From Rhodovulum sp. (GTDB lineage Bacteria > Pseudomonadota > Alphaproteobacteria > Rhodobacterales > Rhodobacteraceae): a stretch of DNA of 58,097 nucleotides. A program made the position numbers and the translations under genes. Positions within the stretch are counted from its first letter, which is position 1. Every line of letters begins with the position of its first letter. The notes below the pieces were generated by a model. That model searched no databases and had not been told where the DNA came from. It worked only from the letters and a program-made list of their open reading frames with translations. This document shows, in pieces, positions 43,785-51,128 of this stretch. The DNA lies in NCBI GenBank assembly GCA_020637615.1, contig JACKKC010000018.1, forward strand, positions 1-58,097. The letters are read 5' to 3'.

Positions 43785-45107
43785 TCACTTCTGCGCGCGG
43801 CGCGCGACGGTGATCACATCCTGGGCCTGCAGCCAGCCCGGCGAGCCGGCGGGCAGCAGCCCGGCGGCGCGGGCCGCATGGCGTTCGGCATCGGCGAAAC
43901 GGCCTTCGAGCACGAAGCGTTCCGCCGTGGCGAGCGATGCCGCGCCCTCGTCGCCGAGACGCGCCTCGGCGAGCGCGAGGTCGCGGTACACGCCCGCATT
44001 CGCCTTGTCGAGGGCCGCGGAGCGGCTCAGCACCGCGCGGGCCTCGGCATCGGCCGCGCCATCCTCGAGGTTGAGCAGGGCGCGGCCGAGGCCGGCGAGG
44101 ATCAGGGGCTCGTCGGGGGCGAGCGCGACCGCTTCGCGATAGGCCGCGACCGCCCCGCCGGCCTGGCCGGATTCGAGCAGGAACTGGCCCTTCAGCTCGT
44201 GGTAATAGGCATCCTCGGGCCGCGCGGCGATCAGCGTATCGGCCAGGGCGGCGGCGCGCGCCGGGTCGGGGCGGCGGTGCGCGGCGATCGCCCGGGCGAG
44301 CGTGGCCGCCTCGGAGCCGTCGCCGGCGGGATAGCGGCTTGCCACTTCGGACGGGCGCCCGAGGAAGCCGGTGATCTTGGCGACCATGCGGGCGTGCCAG
44401 TAGACATCCTCGGGCGATGGCCCGTCGCCATGGGGCAGGGCCGCGGTCTTCTGCTCCAGGAGCGCGATGCGCTCGCTCCAGAGCGGGTGGGTCAGGGCAT
44501 AGGGATCCATGCGCGACGGCATCAGCGCCTCCTGCCCGCGGAAGAGGTCGAGCACCTCGAGCATGGCCGCCGGGTCGCTGCCGGCCGCGGCCATGTAGCG
44601 GATCCCGGCCTGGTCGGCGCTGGCCTCCTCGGCGCGGTTATGGGCGAGCATGCTGCGCTCGGCCGCCTGGCGGCTGCTGCTCGCGATGGCGAGCCCGGCG
44701 GTGGGGCTGCCGCCCGCCGTGGCCGCCGCCGCCCCGATCATGCCGATGAGCGCCATGCCGCGCGCCCCCTTCATCGCCTGGTCGCGGCGCGCCTGGTGGC
44801 CGCCGGTGATATGGCCGGTCTCGTGGGCGATCACCGCGCGCAGCTGGTCGATCGTCTCCAGGCGCGCGAGCAGGCCGGTGAAGAGGAAGATGTTCTGGCC
44901 GCCCGCCACGAAGGCGTTCAGCTCGCGGTCGTTGACGATATAGACATGCACCGAAGCGGGGTTGAGCCCGGCCGCGCGGAAGACCGGATTGGCGATGCGC
45001 GCCAGCGTGCGCTCGACCTCGGCGTCGCGCACGAGGCTTTGCGCCGCCGCCCCCGATAGGGAGGCGGCGAGCGCAAGAAGGCCCAGCAGGAGAATGCGCA
45101 GCCGCAG
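43785..45107 (-). CDS. M48-family zinc metalloprotease with TPR domain (BepA-like), probable CTG start
   Basis: A 440-residue periplasmic protease. The zinc motif HETGH is at residues 95-99, with the third ligand region EASADQAGI, and the C-terminal half has TPR repeats, as in the BepA family that guards outer membrane assembly. Read from the first standard start (GTG 45032) there is no signal peptide. The frame stays open upstream and encodes LRLRILLLGLLALAASLSGAAAQ, a typical signal peptide, without any ATG, GTG or TTG. A CTG at 45107 with GGAG 8 bases upstream is the best start. It is divergent from the aminotransferase. Confidence 0.88.
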   Translation of the reverse strand: MRLRILLLGLLALAASLSGAAAQSLVRDAEVERTLARIANPVFRAAGLNPASVHVYIVNDRELNAFVAGGQNIFLFTGLLARLETIDQLRAVIAHETGHITGGHQARRDQAMKGARGMALIGMIGAAAATAGGSPTAGLAIASSSRQAAERSMLAHNRAEEASADQAGIRYMAAAGSDPAAMLEVLDLFRGQEALMPSRMDPYALTHPLWSERIALLEQKTAALPHGDGPSPEDVYWHARMVAKITGFLGRPSEVASRYPAGDGSEAATLARAIAAHRRPDPARAAALADTLIAARPEDAYYHELKGQFLLESGQAGGAVAAYREAVALAPDEPLILAGLGRALLNLEDGAADAEARAVLSRSAALDKANAGVYRDLALAEARLGDEGAASLATAERFVLEGRFADAERHAARAAGLLPAGSPGWLQAQDVITVARRAQK

Positions 45108-45182
45108 GTCGTCGTCTCCGTCGGTTGCGCCCGCCGGGAAATCATGGCTGAAGGGGGCGCGGCAGATCCTAGGAGACCCAGG

Positions 45183-46319
45183 GTGCGAAGTTCAAGCCGG
45201 GGCGAGGTCGATCCCTTCATTGTGATGGACGTCATGGAGGCGGCTCGGGCCGCGGAGGCGGCGGGGCGCTCGATCATCCACATGGAGGTCGGCCAGCCCG
45301 GCACGCCTGCGCCCGCCGCAGCGCGGGAGGCGGTGGCGCGAGCGATGGCGGCCGGCCCGCTCGGCTATACCGTGTCGCTCGGCCTTCCCGCGCTCCGGGC
45401 GCGGATCGCGCGGCTCTACCGGGACTGGTACGGGCTCGATCTCGACCCCGGGCGGGTGGTGGTGACGGCGGGCTCCTCGGCGGGGTTCATCCTCGCCTTC
45501 GCCAGCCTCTTCGACCGGGGCGAGCGGGTGGCGATCGGCGAGCCCGGCTATCCGAGCTATCGCAACATCCTCCGGGCGCTCGACCTGGTGCCGGTCGGGA
45601 TCCCGACCGGGCCGGAAGCGCGGTTCCAGCCCGCGCCGGGGGATCTCGGGGCCGATCTCGCCGGGGTGCTGGTGGCCTCGCCGGCCAATCCGACCGGGAC
45701 GATGCTGGCGCGCCCCGAACTCGCGGCGCTGGTCGGGCGGGCGCAGGAACTCGGGATCGCCTTCGTCTCCGACGAGATCTACCACGGGATCCAGTATGGC
45801 GCGCGGGCGGTCTCGGCGCTGGAGATCTCCGACGAGGTCTATGTCATCAATTCCTTCTCCAAGTACTTCTCCATGACCGGCTGGCGGGTCGGCTGGATGG
45901 TGGTGCCCGAGGCGCATGTGCGGCGGGTGGAGCGGCTGGTGCAGAACCTCTTCATCTGCGCCCCGCATGCGAGCCAGGTGGCGGCGCTGGCCGCGCTCGA
46001 CGCCACCGAGGAGCTCGAGGCGAATCTCGCGGTCTATCGCGCGAACCGGGCGCTGCTGCTCGCGGGGCTGCCCGAGGCGGGGTTCGACCGGATCGCGCCG
46101 CCGGACGGGGCCTTCTACGTCTATGCGGATGTCAGCGACATGACCAGCGACAGCCGGGCGCTGGCGGCACAGATCCTCGCCGAGGCCGGCGTGGCGGTGA
46201 CGCCGGGCCTCGATTTCGATCCGCGGCGCGGCTCGGGGACGCTGCGCTTCTCCTATGCCGCCGCCACCGCGGACATCCACGAGGGGCTCGCGCGACTGAA
46301 GGCCTGGGCGGGGCGCTGA
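45183..46319 (+). CDS. Pyridoxal phosphate-dependent aminotransferase (class I/II)
   Basis: A 378-residue fold-type I aminotransferase. Motifs: HMEVGQPGTPAP, the SSAGF PLP-phosphate region, SPANPTGTML, VSDEIYHGI and the Schiff-base lysine in NSFSKYFSMTGWRVG (K227). It resembles aspartate or aromatic aminotransferases; the substrate is not resolved. The GTG at 45183 is chosen because AGGAG lies 7 bases upstream; an ATG at 45144 would overlap the divergent promoter area. Confidence 0.92.
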   Translation: MRSSSRGEVDPFIVMDVMEAARAAEAAGRSIIHMEVGQPGTPAPAAAREAVARAMAAGPLGYTVSLGLPALRARIARLYRDWYGLDLDPGRVVVTAGSSAGFILAFASLFDRGERVAIGEPGYPSYRNILRALDLVPVGIPTGPEARFQPAPGDLGADLAGVLVASPANPTGTMLARPELAALVGRAQELGIAFVSDEIYHGIQYGARAVSALEISDEVYVINSFSKYFSMTGWRVGWMVVPEAHVRRVERLVQNLFICAPHASQVAALAALDATEELEANLAVYRANRALLLAGLPEAGFDRIAPPDGAFYVYADVSDMTSDSRALAAQILAEAGVAVTPGLDFDPRRGSGTLRFSYAAATADIHEGLARLKAWAGR

Positions 46320-46410
46320 GGGCTGCGTGATGCGCTTGGGCGGAGCTGGGCGCGTGTCCTCCGGAGCCGTCCCGTCCCGACCCGGGGCCATCGCATCGGG
46401 AGATCATGCT

Positions 46411-46524
46411 TTCTTCTTCGACCGTCCCTTCATGAGATGAGGGCAGCGCCCGGCCCGGGCGGGAGCGGAGCGCCCGCGTCGTGCCGGAGGCACGCCTTCG
46501 GCGTGACGGGGCGGGGCGGGCGCT
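46411..46524 (+). repeat. Dispersed repeat R2, left part (interrupted by the IS110 element)
   Basis: Runs from TTCTTCTTCGACCGTCCC through GAGGGCAGCGCCCGG, GCGCCCGCGTCGTGCCGGAGG and GGCGTGACGG to GGGCGGGCGCT, where it stops abruptly. The continuation expected from the intact copies resumes at 47670 on the other side of the element. Confidence 0.8.
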
Positions 46525-46547
46525 TGTCTATTCTGCGTGCGGCTTCG

Positions 46548-46716
46548 GCCTTAGGGTCGGAGCCGCCGTCCGCCACCCCGGGGTGGCGGACGGCGGCGGG
46601 GTCGGATCGCAGGGCGCTGGGCAGCGAGTGCCGCCGGGCAGTTTGATCGGCCCCGTCTTTTCCAAGGCCTGAACGGATAGCTGAGCCTCGGGCTCGAAGA
46701 CAAGATCAGGAAAGGA
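46548..46716 (+). ncRNA. Candidate bridge RNA of the IS110 element
   Basis: Parts in order: a perfect 36-base palindrome (46562-46597) as 5' stem-loop; a target-binding loop with GGGCGCT (46612-46618, equal to the left target 46518-46524) and CCGCCGGGCAG (46631-46641, exact reverse complement of the right target 47668-47678); and a donor-binding loop with ACGGATA (46673-46679, equal to the right end 47661-47667) and GACAAG (46699-46704, reverse complement of the left end 46523-46528). A GAGCC-TCG-GGCTC hairpin separates the two donor guides. The order and strand relation agree with the published IS110 bridge RNA scheme. RNA ends are approximate. Confidence 0.82.
46562..46597. repeat. Perfect 36-base palindrome flanked by 8-base direct repeats
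   Basis: Each arm is 18 bases (starting GCCGCCGTCCGCC), meeting without a loop at CCCC/GGGG. GGGTCGGA occurs on both sides (46554-46561 and 46599-46606). It falls inside the IS110 left region. Confidence 0.9.
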
Positions 46717-46724
46717 AGAGACCC

Positions 46725-47654
46725 ATGCAGGATACGCTCGGCATCGACGTCTCGAAAGACCGGCTGGACGCGCACGCGCTGGCCAGCGGCGAGGCGCGGA
46801 GCTTCGGCAACGACCGGGCCGGGTGGGCGCGGCTGGTGCGCTGGCTGCGCCACCTGGGCGCGCCGCTGGTCATCTTCGAGGCGACCGGGATCTACCACCG
46901 CGGGCTCGAGCGGGCGCTCGCCGCCGCGGGTCTGCCGTTCTACAAGGCGAGCCCGCTCCGGGCGCGCCGCTTCGCCGAGAGCTGCGGCCGGCTGGCCAAG
47001 ACCGACCGGATCGACGCGGAGATGCTGGCACGGATGGCGGCGGCGCTGGCGCTGGAGGCGCAGCCGGCCGCGCCCGAAAACCTCCGCGCGCTCAAGGACC
47101 TGCTGGCCGCCCGGCGGGCGCTCGCCCGCGATCTCGCCCGCGAGCGCACCCGGACCCCCGCGAACGCGCTGCTCGGCCGGCTCGCCCGCGCCCGCGAGCG
47201 CCTGCTGGTGGGCCAGCTCGCCGCCCTCGATGCCGGGATCGCCGCCCGCATCGCCGCCGATCCCGGCCTCGCCCGGCGCGCCGCCATCCTGCGCTCGATC
47301 CCCGGGATCGGCCCGGTCACCGCCGCCGAGATCCTGATCGACATGCCCGAGCTCGGCACGCTCTCGGGCAAGGCGGCCGCGAGCCTCGCCGGCCTCGCCC
47401 CGGTCCCCCGCCAGTCGGGCAAGACCCAGGGCCAGGCCCATATCCGCGGCGGCCGCCCGGGACTGCGCCGCGCGCTGTACATGCCGGCGCTGGTGGCCAT
47501 GCGCTGCAACGCCGGGCTCAAGGCCAAGGCGCAGCGCATGGCCACCAGCGGCAAGCCGCCGAAGGTCATCGTCACCGCCGTGATGCGCAACCTCCTCGTC
47601 CTCGCCAACGTCCTTCTCGGCGAAGACAGACTCTGGCAGCCAACCAGGCCTTGA
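46725..47654 (+). CDS. IS110-family transposase (DEDD recombinase)
   Basis: A 309-residue recombinase. The RuvC-like N-terminal domain has the DEDD set: D8 in GIDVSKDRLD, E52 in FEATGIYH, and D94/D97 in KTDRIDAEM. The C-terminal Transposase_20 domain has the helix-hairpin-helix SIPGIGPVTA and the catalytic serine S231 in APVPRQSGK. Both active sites look complete. A strong AGGAAGAG ribosome site precedes the ATG. Confidence 0.95.
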   Translation: MQDTLGIDVSKDRLDAHALASGEARSFGNDRAGWARLVRWLRHLGAPLVIFEATGIYHRGLERALAAAGLPFYKASPLRARRFAESCGRLAKTDRIDAEMLARMAAALALEAQPAAPENLRALKDLLAARRALARDLARERTRTPANALLGRLARARERLLVGQLAALDAGIAARIAADPGLARRAAILRSIPGIGPVTAAEILIDMPELGTLSGKAAASLAGLAPVPRQSGKTQGQAHIRGGRPGLRRALYMPALVAMRCNAGLKAKAQRMATSGKPPKVIVTAVMRNLLVLANVLLGEDRLWQPTRP

Positions 47655-47669
47655 CCAAACACGGATACT

Positions 47670-47719
47670 GCCCGGCGGTGCCCGCCGGGTGGGATGATGG
47701 CGCCAGGCGCGCCCGGCGT
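47670..47719 (+). repeat. Dispersed repeat R2, right part after the IS110 element
   Basis: GCCCGGCGGTGCCCGCCGGG, then TGGGATGATGGCGCCAGGCG, matching the end of the R2 copy at 27525-27648 (minus strand) with few differences. It runs up to the 3' end of the regulator gene. Confidence 0.8.
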
Positions 47720-47732
47720 CGCCTGCCAGCCG

Positions 47733-49130
47733 CTACAACCCGTGTTTCCGAAGCTTGCGGACCACCGACGGCTGGCTGATGCCGAGGCTCGCGGCCATCT
47801 CGTAGGTCGAGGAATGGCGCTTCTGGGCGTCCTGGAGGAGCTGGCGCTCCACCCGGGCGAGGACCTTGGGCAGCGGCTCCGCCCGCCCCTCGGGCGCGGG
47901 CGCCGAGGCTTCGGGCAGGGGCGGCGCCGCCATCCCGGACAGGAGCCCCCGGATCGCCCGGTCCGAGCCGATCCTCGGGCCGGTCTCCGTGACGTACAAT
48001 CGCTCCAGCACGTTCTCCAGCTCCCGGACGTTCCCCGGCCAGTGGTAGCGCAGGAGCGACTCGATCAGCGAGGATTCCAGCACCTTGCCGCCGCCATAGC
48101 GCTTGTCGATCTTCGCCCAGAGGTGATCGATCAGGCTGGGAAGGTCCTTCTGCCGCTGGCGCAGCGGGGGGATGATGATGGGCACGACATTGAGGCGGTA
48201 GTAGAGATCGGGCCGGAACTGCCCGCTTTCCACCCGCGCCTCCAGATCCACGTTGGTCGCGGCCACCAGTCGGAAATCGACCGACCGCTCCCTGGTGGCG
48301 CCCACCCGCATGATCCGGCGATCCTCGAGCGCCTTGAGCAGCTTGGCCTGCACGTCGAGCGAGGCCTCGCTGATCTCGTCGAGGAACAGCGTCCCGCCGC
48401 TGGCCTCCTCGATCAGCCCGGCCTTGCCCTTCTGGCGCGCGCCGGTGAAGGCGCCCGATTCGTAGCCGAAGAGCTCGGCCTCGACGAGGCTCCCCGGCAG
48501 CGAGGCGCAGTTCAGCTCCACCAGCCGGCCGGTGCGGCGGTCGCTCTGCTGGTGCACCAGGCGGGCGAACATGGTCTTGCCCACGCCCGTCTCCCCGAGG
48601 AACAGCACGCTGGCCGGCGTCCTCGCCACCCGCCACACCAGCTCGAAGATGCTCCGCATCGCCGGGTCGATGGGCTGCGTGATCTCGGACTCCGCCCCCC
48701 GGCTCCGCGCGGCGCCGTCCTGCTTGTAGAAGCGCTGCTGCAGGTACTCGTATTCCTCGCGGAGGATATGCAGGTCGGTCATGTCGTAGGAGAAGCTCGC
48801 GACCTGGACGATGCTCCCCGCCGCGTCCCGGACCGGAAAGCCCTGGGCCAGCACCGTGCGTCCCATCCGGGTCGTCAGCATGAACTGGACCTCGCGGTCC
48901 TCGCGCAGCACCTTGGCGGTGACCGAAGGCGTCAGGATGCCGCTCTTCTCCAGATCGAAGGCGCTGCAGCCGACATAATCCTCCGCCGTCCCGCCATAGA
49001 GCGCCGCGAAATTCGGGGCGACGTTTAGGAAGACGCCGTGCCGGTCCGCGACCGCTATTCGCGAGTAGCTTTTTTCCACGATGACCTTCACTAAGGCATC
49101 GTGGAGGCTGAAGGTCTCGGAAGGGGACAT
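47733..49130 (-). CDS. Sigma-54-dependent enhancer-binding protein with PAS domain
   Basis: A 465-residue activator. Residues 15-120 are a PAS-like sensor (YSRIAVADRHGVFLNVAPNFAALYGG), 150-390 an AAA+ domain with Walker A GETGVGKT (179-186), the sigma-54 loop GAFTGA (226-231), Walker B FLDEIS and the arginine finger region RPDLYYRLNV, and 435-462 a Fis-type HTH (SSTYEMAASLGISQPSVVRKLRKHG). No phosphoreceiver domain, so it should respond to a ligand or PAS signal. It is divergent from hutH, which carries a sigma-54 promoter, making it the probable hut activator. Confidence 0.93.
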   Translation of the reverse strand: MSPSETFSLHDALVKVIVEKSYSRIAVADRHGVFLNVAPNFAALYGGTAEDYVGCSAFDLEKSGILTPSVTAKVLREDREVQFMLTTRMGRTVLAQGFPVRDAAGSIVQVASFSYDMTDLHILREEYEYLQQRFYKQDGAARSRGAESEITQPIDPAMRSIFELVWRVARTPASVLFLGETGVGKTMFARLVHQQSDRRTGRLVELNCASLPGSLVEAELFGYESGAFTGARQKGKAGLIEEASGGTLFLDEISEASLDVQAKLLKALEDRRIMRVGATRERSVDFRLVAATNVDLEARVESGQFRPDLYYRLNVVPIIIPPLRQRQKDLPSLIDHLWAKIDKRYGGGKVLESSLIESLLRYHWPGNVRELENVLERLYVTETGPRIGSDRAIRGLLSGMAAPPLPEASAPAPEGRAEPLPKVLARVERQLLQDAQKRHSSTYEMAASLGISQPSVVRKLRKHGL

Positions 49131-49150
49131 CTCAGAAGCTCCACATCATC

Positions 49151-49190
49151 GATCAGATCCTGATCACGGACCGACAAGATGTGATCCACA
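49151..49190. promoter_or_regulatory. Candidate upstream activator sites for the hut enhancer-binding protein
   Basis: Two short palindromes with the same ATC centre, GATCAG-ATC-CTGATC (49151-49165) and TGTG-ATC-CACA (49180-49190), 27 bases apart centre to centre. They lie about 75-115 bases before the predicted hutH transcription start, a normal distance for sigma-54 activator sites. Which of them is bound is unknown. Confidence 0.45.
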
Positions 49191-49238
49191 ATCGTATCAT
49201 CAGCACACAAAACCGTTTGCTGTAAATGGGTTACGCCT

Positions 49239-49254
49239 TGGCACGACACTTGCT
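49239..49254 (+). promoter_or_regulatory. Sigma-54 (-24/-12) promoter of the hut operon
   Basis: TGGCACGACACTTGCT matches the sigma-54 consensus TGGCACG-N4-TTGCW fully, with the GG and GC elements exactly 10 bases apart. Transcription should start near 49265, leaving a leader of about 94 bases before the hutH GTG. A sigma-54 activator gene lies immediately upstream on the other strand. Confidence 0.85.
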
Positions 49255-49358
49255 TTGCATCTTTACCAAGGATGCGCGTGCAGAAGGGCAACAGTCTCCG
49301 GATCTGTCAAGCCGGCACGTGTGGGGGTCAAATACGAAATCGGAGCGGGAGGAACCTC

Positions 49359-50906
49359 GTGTACAGCTATGCAATCAGACCCGGCGCCATGACACTGGCG
49401 GCGGCGCGGCGGATCTACCAGGAGCCGGTCGAGGTCCGGCTGGATGGCTCCGCCGATGCCGCGGTCCAGGCGTCGGTCGATGCCGTCAACCAGATCGTCG
49501 CCGAGGACCGGACGGTCTACGGCATCAACACCGGCTTCGGCCTGCTGGCCAATACCCGCATCGAGCGGGAGAACCTGAAGCTCCTGCAGCGCTCGCTGGT
49601 CCTGTCGCATGCGACCGGGCTCGGGGATCTCATCGACGACGCCATGGTCCGCCTGATCATGGTGCTCAAGGTGAACGCGCTCGGGCGCGGCCATTCGGGT
49701 ATCCGCCGCGAACTCCTGCAGGCGCTGATCGCGCTGATCAACGCCGAGGTCTATCCCTGCATCCCCTGCAAGGGCTCGGTGGGCGCATCGGGCGACCTCG
49801 CCCCGCTCGCCCATATGAGCGTGGTGCTGCTCGGCGAGGGCGAGGCGCGCCACGGCGGCAAGATCCTTCCCGCCCGCGAGGCGCTGAAGATCGCGGGCCT
49901 CGAGCCGCTGGAACTGGCGCCCAAGGAAGGGCTCGCGCTCTTGAACGGCACCCAGGTTTCCACCGCCTTCGCCCTGCGCGGCCTCTTCGAGGCCGAGGAT
50001 CTCTTCGCCGCCGCCGTGGTCTGCGGCGCCCTGTCGAACGAGGCCATGCTCGGCTCCCGCCGGCCGTTCGACGCGCGCATCCACGCGATCCGCGGCCACC
50101 GCGGCCAGATCGACGCGGCCGCGGCCTACCGGTTCCTGCTCGGGGCCATGAGCGAGATCGGCGCCTCGCACCGCGACTGCGACAAGGTGCAGGATCCCTA
50201 TTCCATGCGCTGCCAGCCCCAGGTCATGGGTGCCTGCCTGACCCAGCTGCGCCAGGCCGCCGAGGTGCTCACGGTCGAATGCAACGCCGTCTCGGACAAT
50301 CCGCTGATCTTCGCGGAGGATGTCGACGCCATCTCCGGCGGCAATTTCCACGCCGAGATCGTGGCCATGGCGGCGGACAACATCGCCCTGGCGCTGGCCG
50401 AGATCGGCGCGCTCTCGGAGCGGCGCATCTCGCTCTTCATGGACAAGAACATGAACGGCGACCTGCCGCCCTTCCTGGTGCGTGACGGCGGCGTCAACTC
50501 GGGCTTCATGATCGCCGACGTGACCAGCGCCGCGCTGGCCTCCGAGAACAAGGCGCTCGCCCATCCGGGCAGCGTCGACAGCCTGCCCACCTCGGCCAAC
50601 CAGGAGGACCATGTCTCCATGGCGCCGGCCGCCGGCCGCCGGCTCTGGGCCATGGCCGAGAACACCCGCGGGGTCCTCGCCATCGAATGGCTCTGCGGCG
50701 CCCAGGGCATGGATTACCGCGAGGGCATGAAGACCACCGAGCCGCTGGAGCAGGCGCGCGCCTGGCTGCGGGAGAAGGTTCCCTTCTACGACAGGGACCG
50801 CTTCTTCCACCCCGACATCGCGGCCGCCAACGAGCTCATCAAGGAACGCATCCTGAATGCGCTGGTGCCGCAGGACCTGCTGCCGAGCTTCGGCGCCGAT
50901 ACCTAA
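49359..50906 (+). CDS. hutH: Histidine ammonia-lyase
   Basis: A 515-residue enzyme converting histidine to urocanate and ammonia. The Ala143-Ser144-Gly145 triad in GSVGASGDLAPLAH forms the MIO prosthetic group. Other conserved parts: YGINTGFG, NGTQVSTAFAL, QDPYSMRCQPQVMGA and SANQEDHVSM. The GTG at 49359 (VYSYAIRPG) has GGGAGG six bases upstream and gives the family length; an ATG at 49389 is the alternative. First gene of the hut operon, downstream of the sigma-54 promoter. Confidence 0.97.
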   Translation: MYSYAIRPGAMTLAAARRIYQEPVEVRLDGSADAAVQASVDAVNQIVAEDRTVYGINTGFGLLANTRIERENLKLLQRSLVLSHATGLGDLIDDAMVRLIMVLKVNALGRGHSGIRRELLQALIALINAEVYPCIPCKGSVGASGDLAPLAHMSVVLLGEGEARHGGKILPAREALKIAGLEPLELAPKEGLALLNGTQVSTAFALRGLFEAEDLFAAAVVCGALSNEAMLGSRRPFDARIHAIRGHRGQIDAAAAYRFLLGAMSEIGASHRDCDKVQDPYSMRCQPQVMGACLTQLRQAAEVLTVECNAVSDNPLIFAEDVDAISGGNFHAEIVAMAADNIALALAEIGALSERRISLFMDKNMNGDLPPFLVRDGGVNSGFMIADVTSAALASENKALAHPGSVDSLPTSANQEDHVSMAPAAGRRLWAMAENTRGVLAIEWLCGAQGMDYREGMKTTEPLEQARAWLREKVPFYDRDRFFHPDIAAANELIKERILNALVPQDLLPSFGADT

Positions 50907-50961
50907 GCCGCGCGACACGCCGAGCCGCTAGAGCGGCCGGCACGATGCGATGAAACAGGGT

Positions 50962-50978
50962 TCCCGCCACCGGCGGGA
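50962..50978 (+). other. Intercistronic hairpin between hutH and the transporter gene
   Basis: A 7-bp stem TCCCGCC / GGCGGGA with a 3-base loop in the 222-base gap. No T-run follows, so it is more likely an mRNA-stabilising or processing element than a terminator. The rest of the gap shows nothing coding. Confidence 0.4.
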
Positions 50979-51128
50979 GCCGCGGAAGGCGGCTGGCCCG
51001 GTGTCGGGCGAGAGGACGGCCGCCGAAGCCTTCAACTGAGAGAAACCCGGCCCTGCGCCCGCCGATGAGCGATGCAGGCGACCAAGGGGCCGGCGAGGGA
51101 CGAAGATGAAAAGGGGAGGGAGAGTTCG

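Larger units (their letters stand above)
46525..47669 (+). mobile_element. IS110-family insertion sequence, ends defined
   Basis: The element is 1145 bases, counting one of the two CT cores (46523-46524 and 47668-47669). It has no terminal inverted repeats and no target duplication beyond the CT dinucleotide, as known for IS110. The ends are set by comparison with intact R2 repeats at 25345-25360 and 27567-27582, where GGGCGCT and GCCCGGCGG are contiguous. A 200-base non-coding left region precedes the transposase and only about 15 bases follow it, the arrangement of the IS110 (not IS1111) subgroup. The transposase is intact, so the element may be active. Confidence 0.88.

Noticed and set aside
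45032..45034. GTG at 45032 as the true start of the M48 protease
   Set aside because: It would remove the signal peptide encoded just upstream in the same frame and it lacks a ribosome site; the CTG at 45107 fits better.
46437..46672. Short open frames left of the IS110 transposase
   Set aside because: They cross the repeat, the insertion boundary and the palindrome, have no ribosome sites, and the region is better explained as repeat plus bridge RNA.
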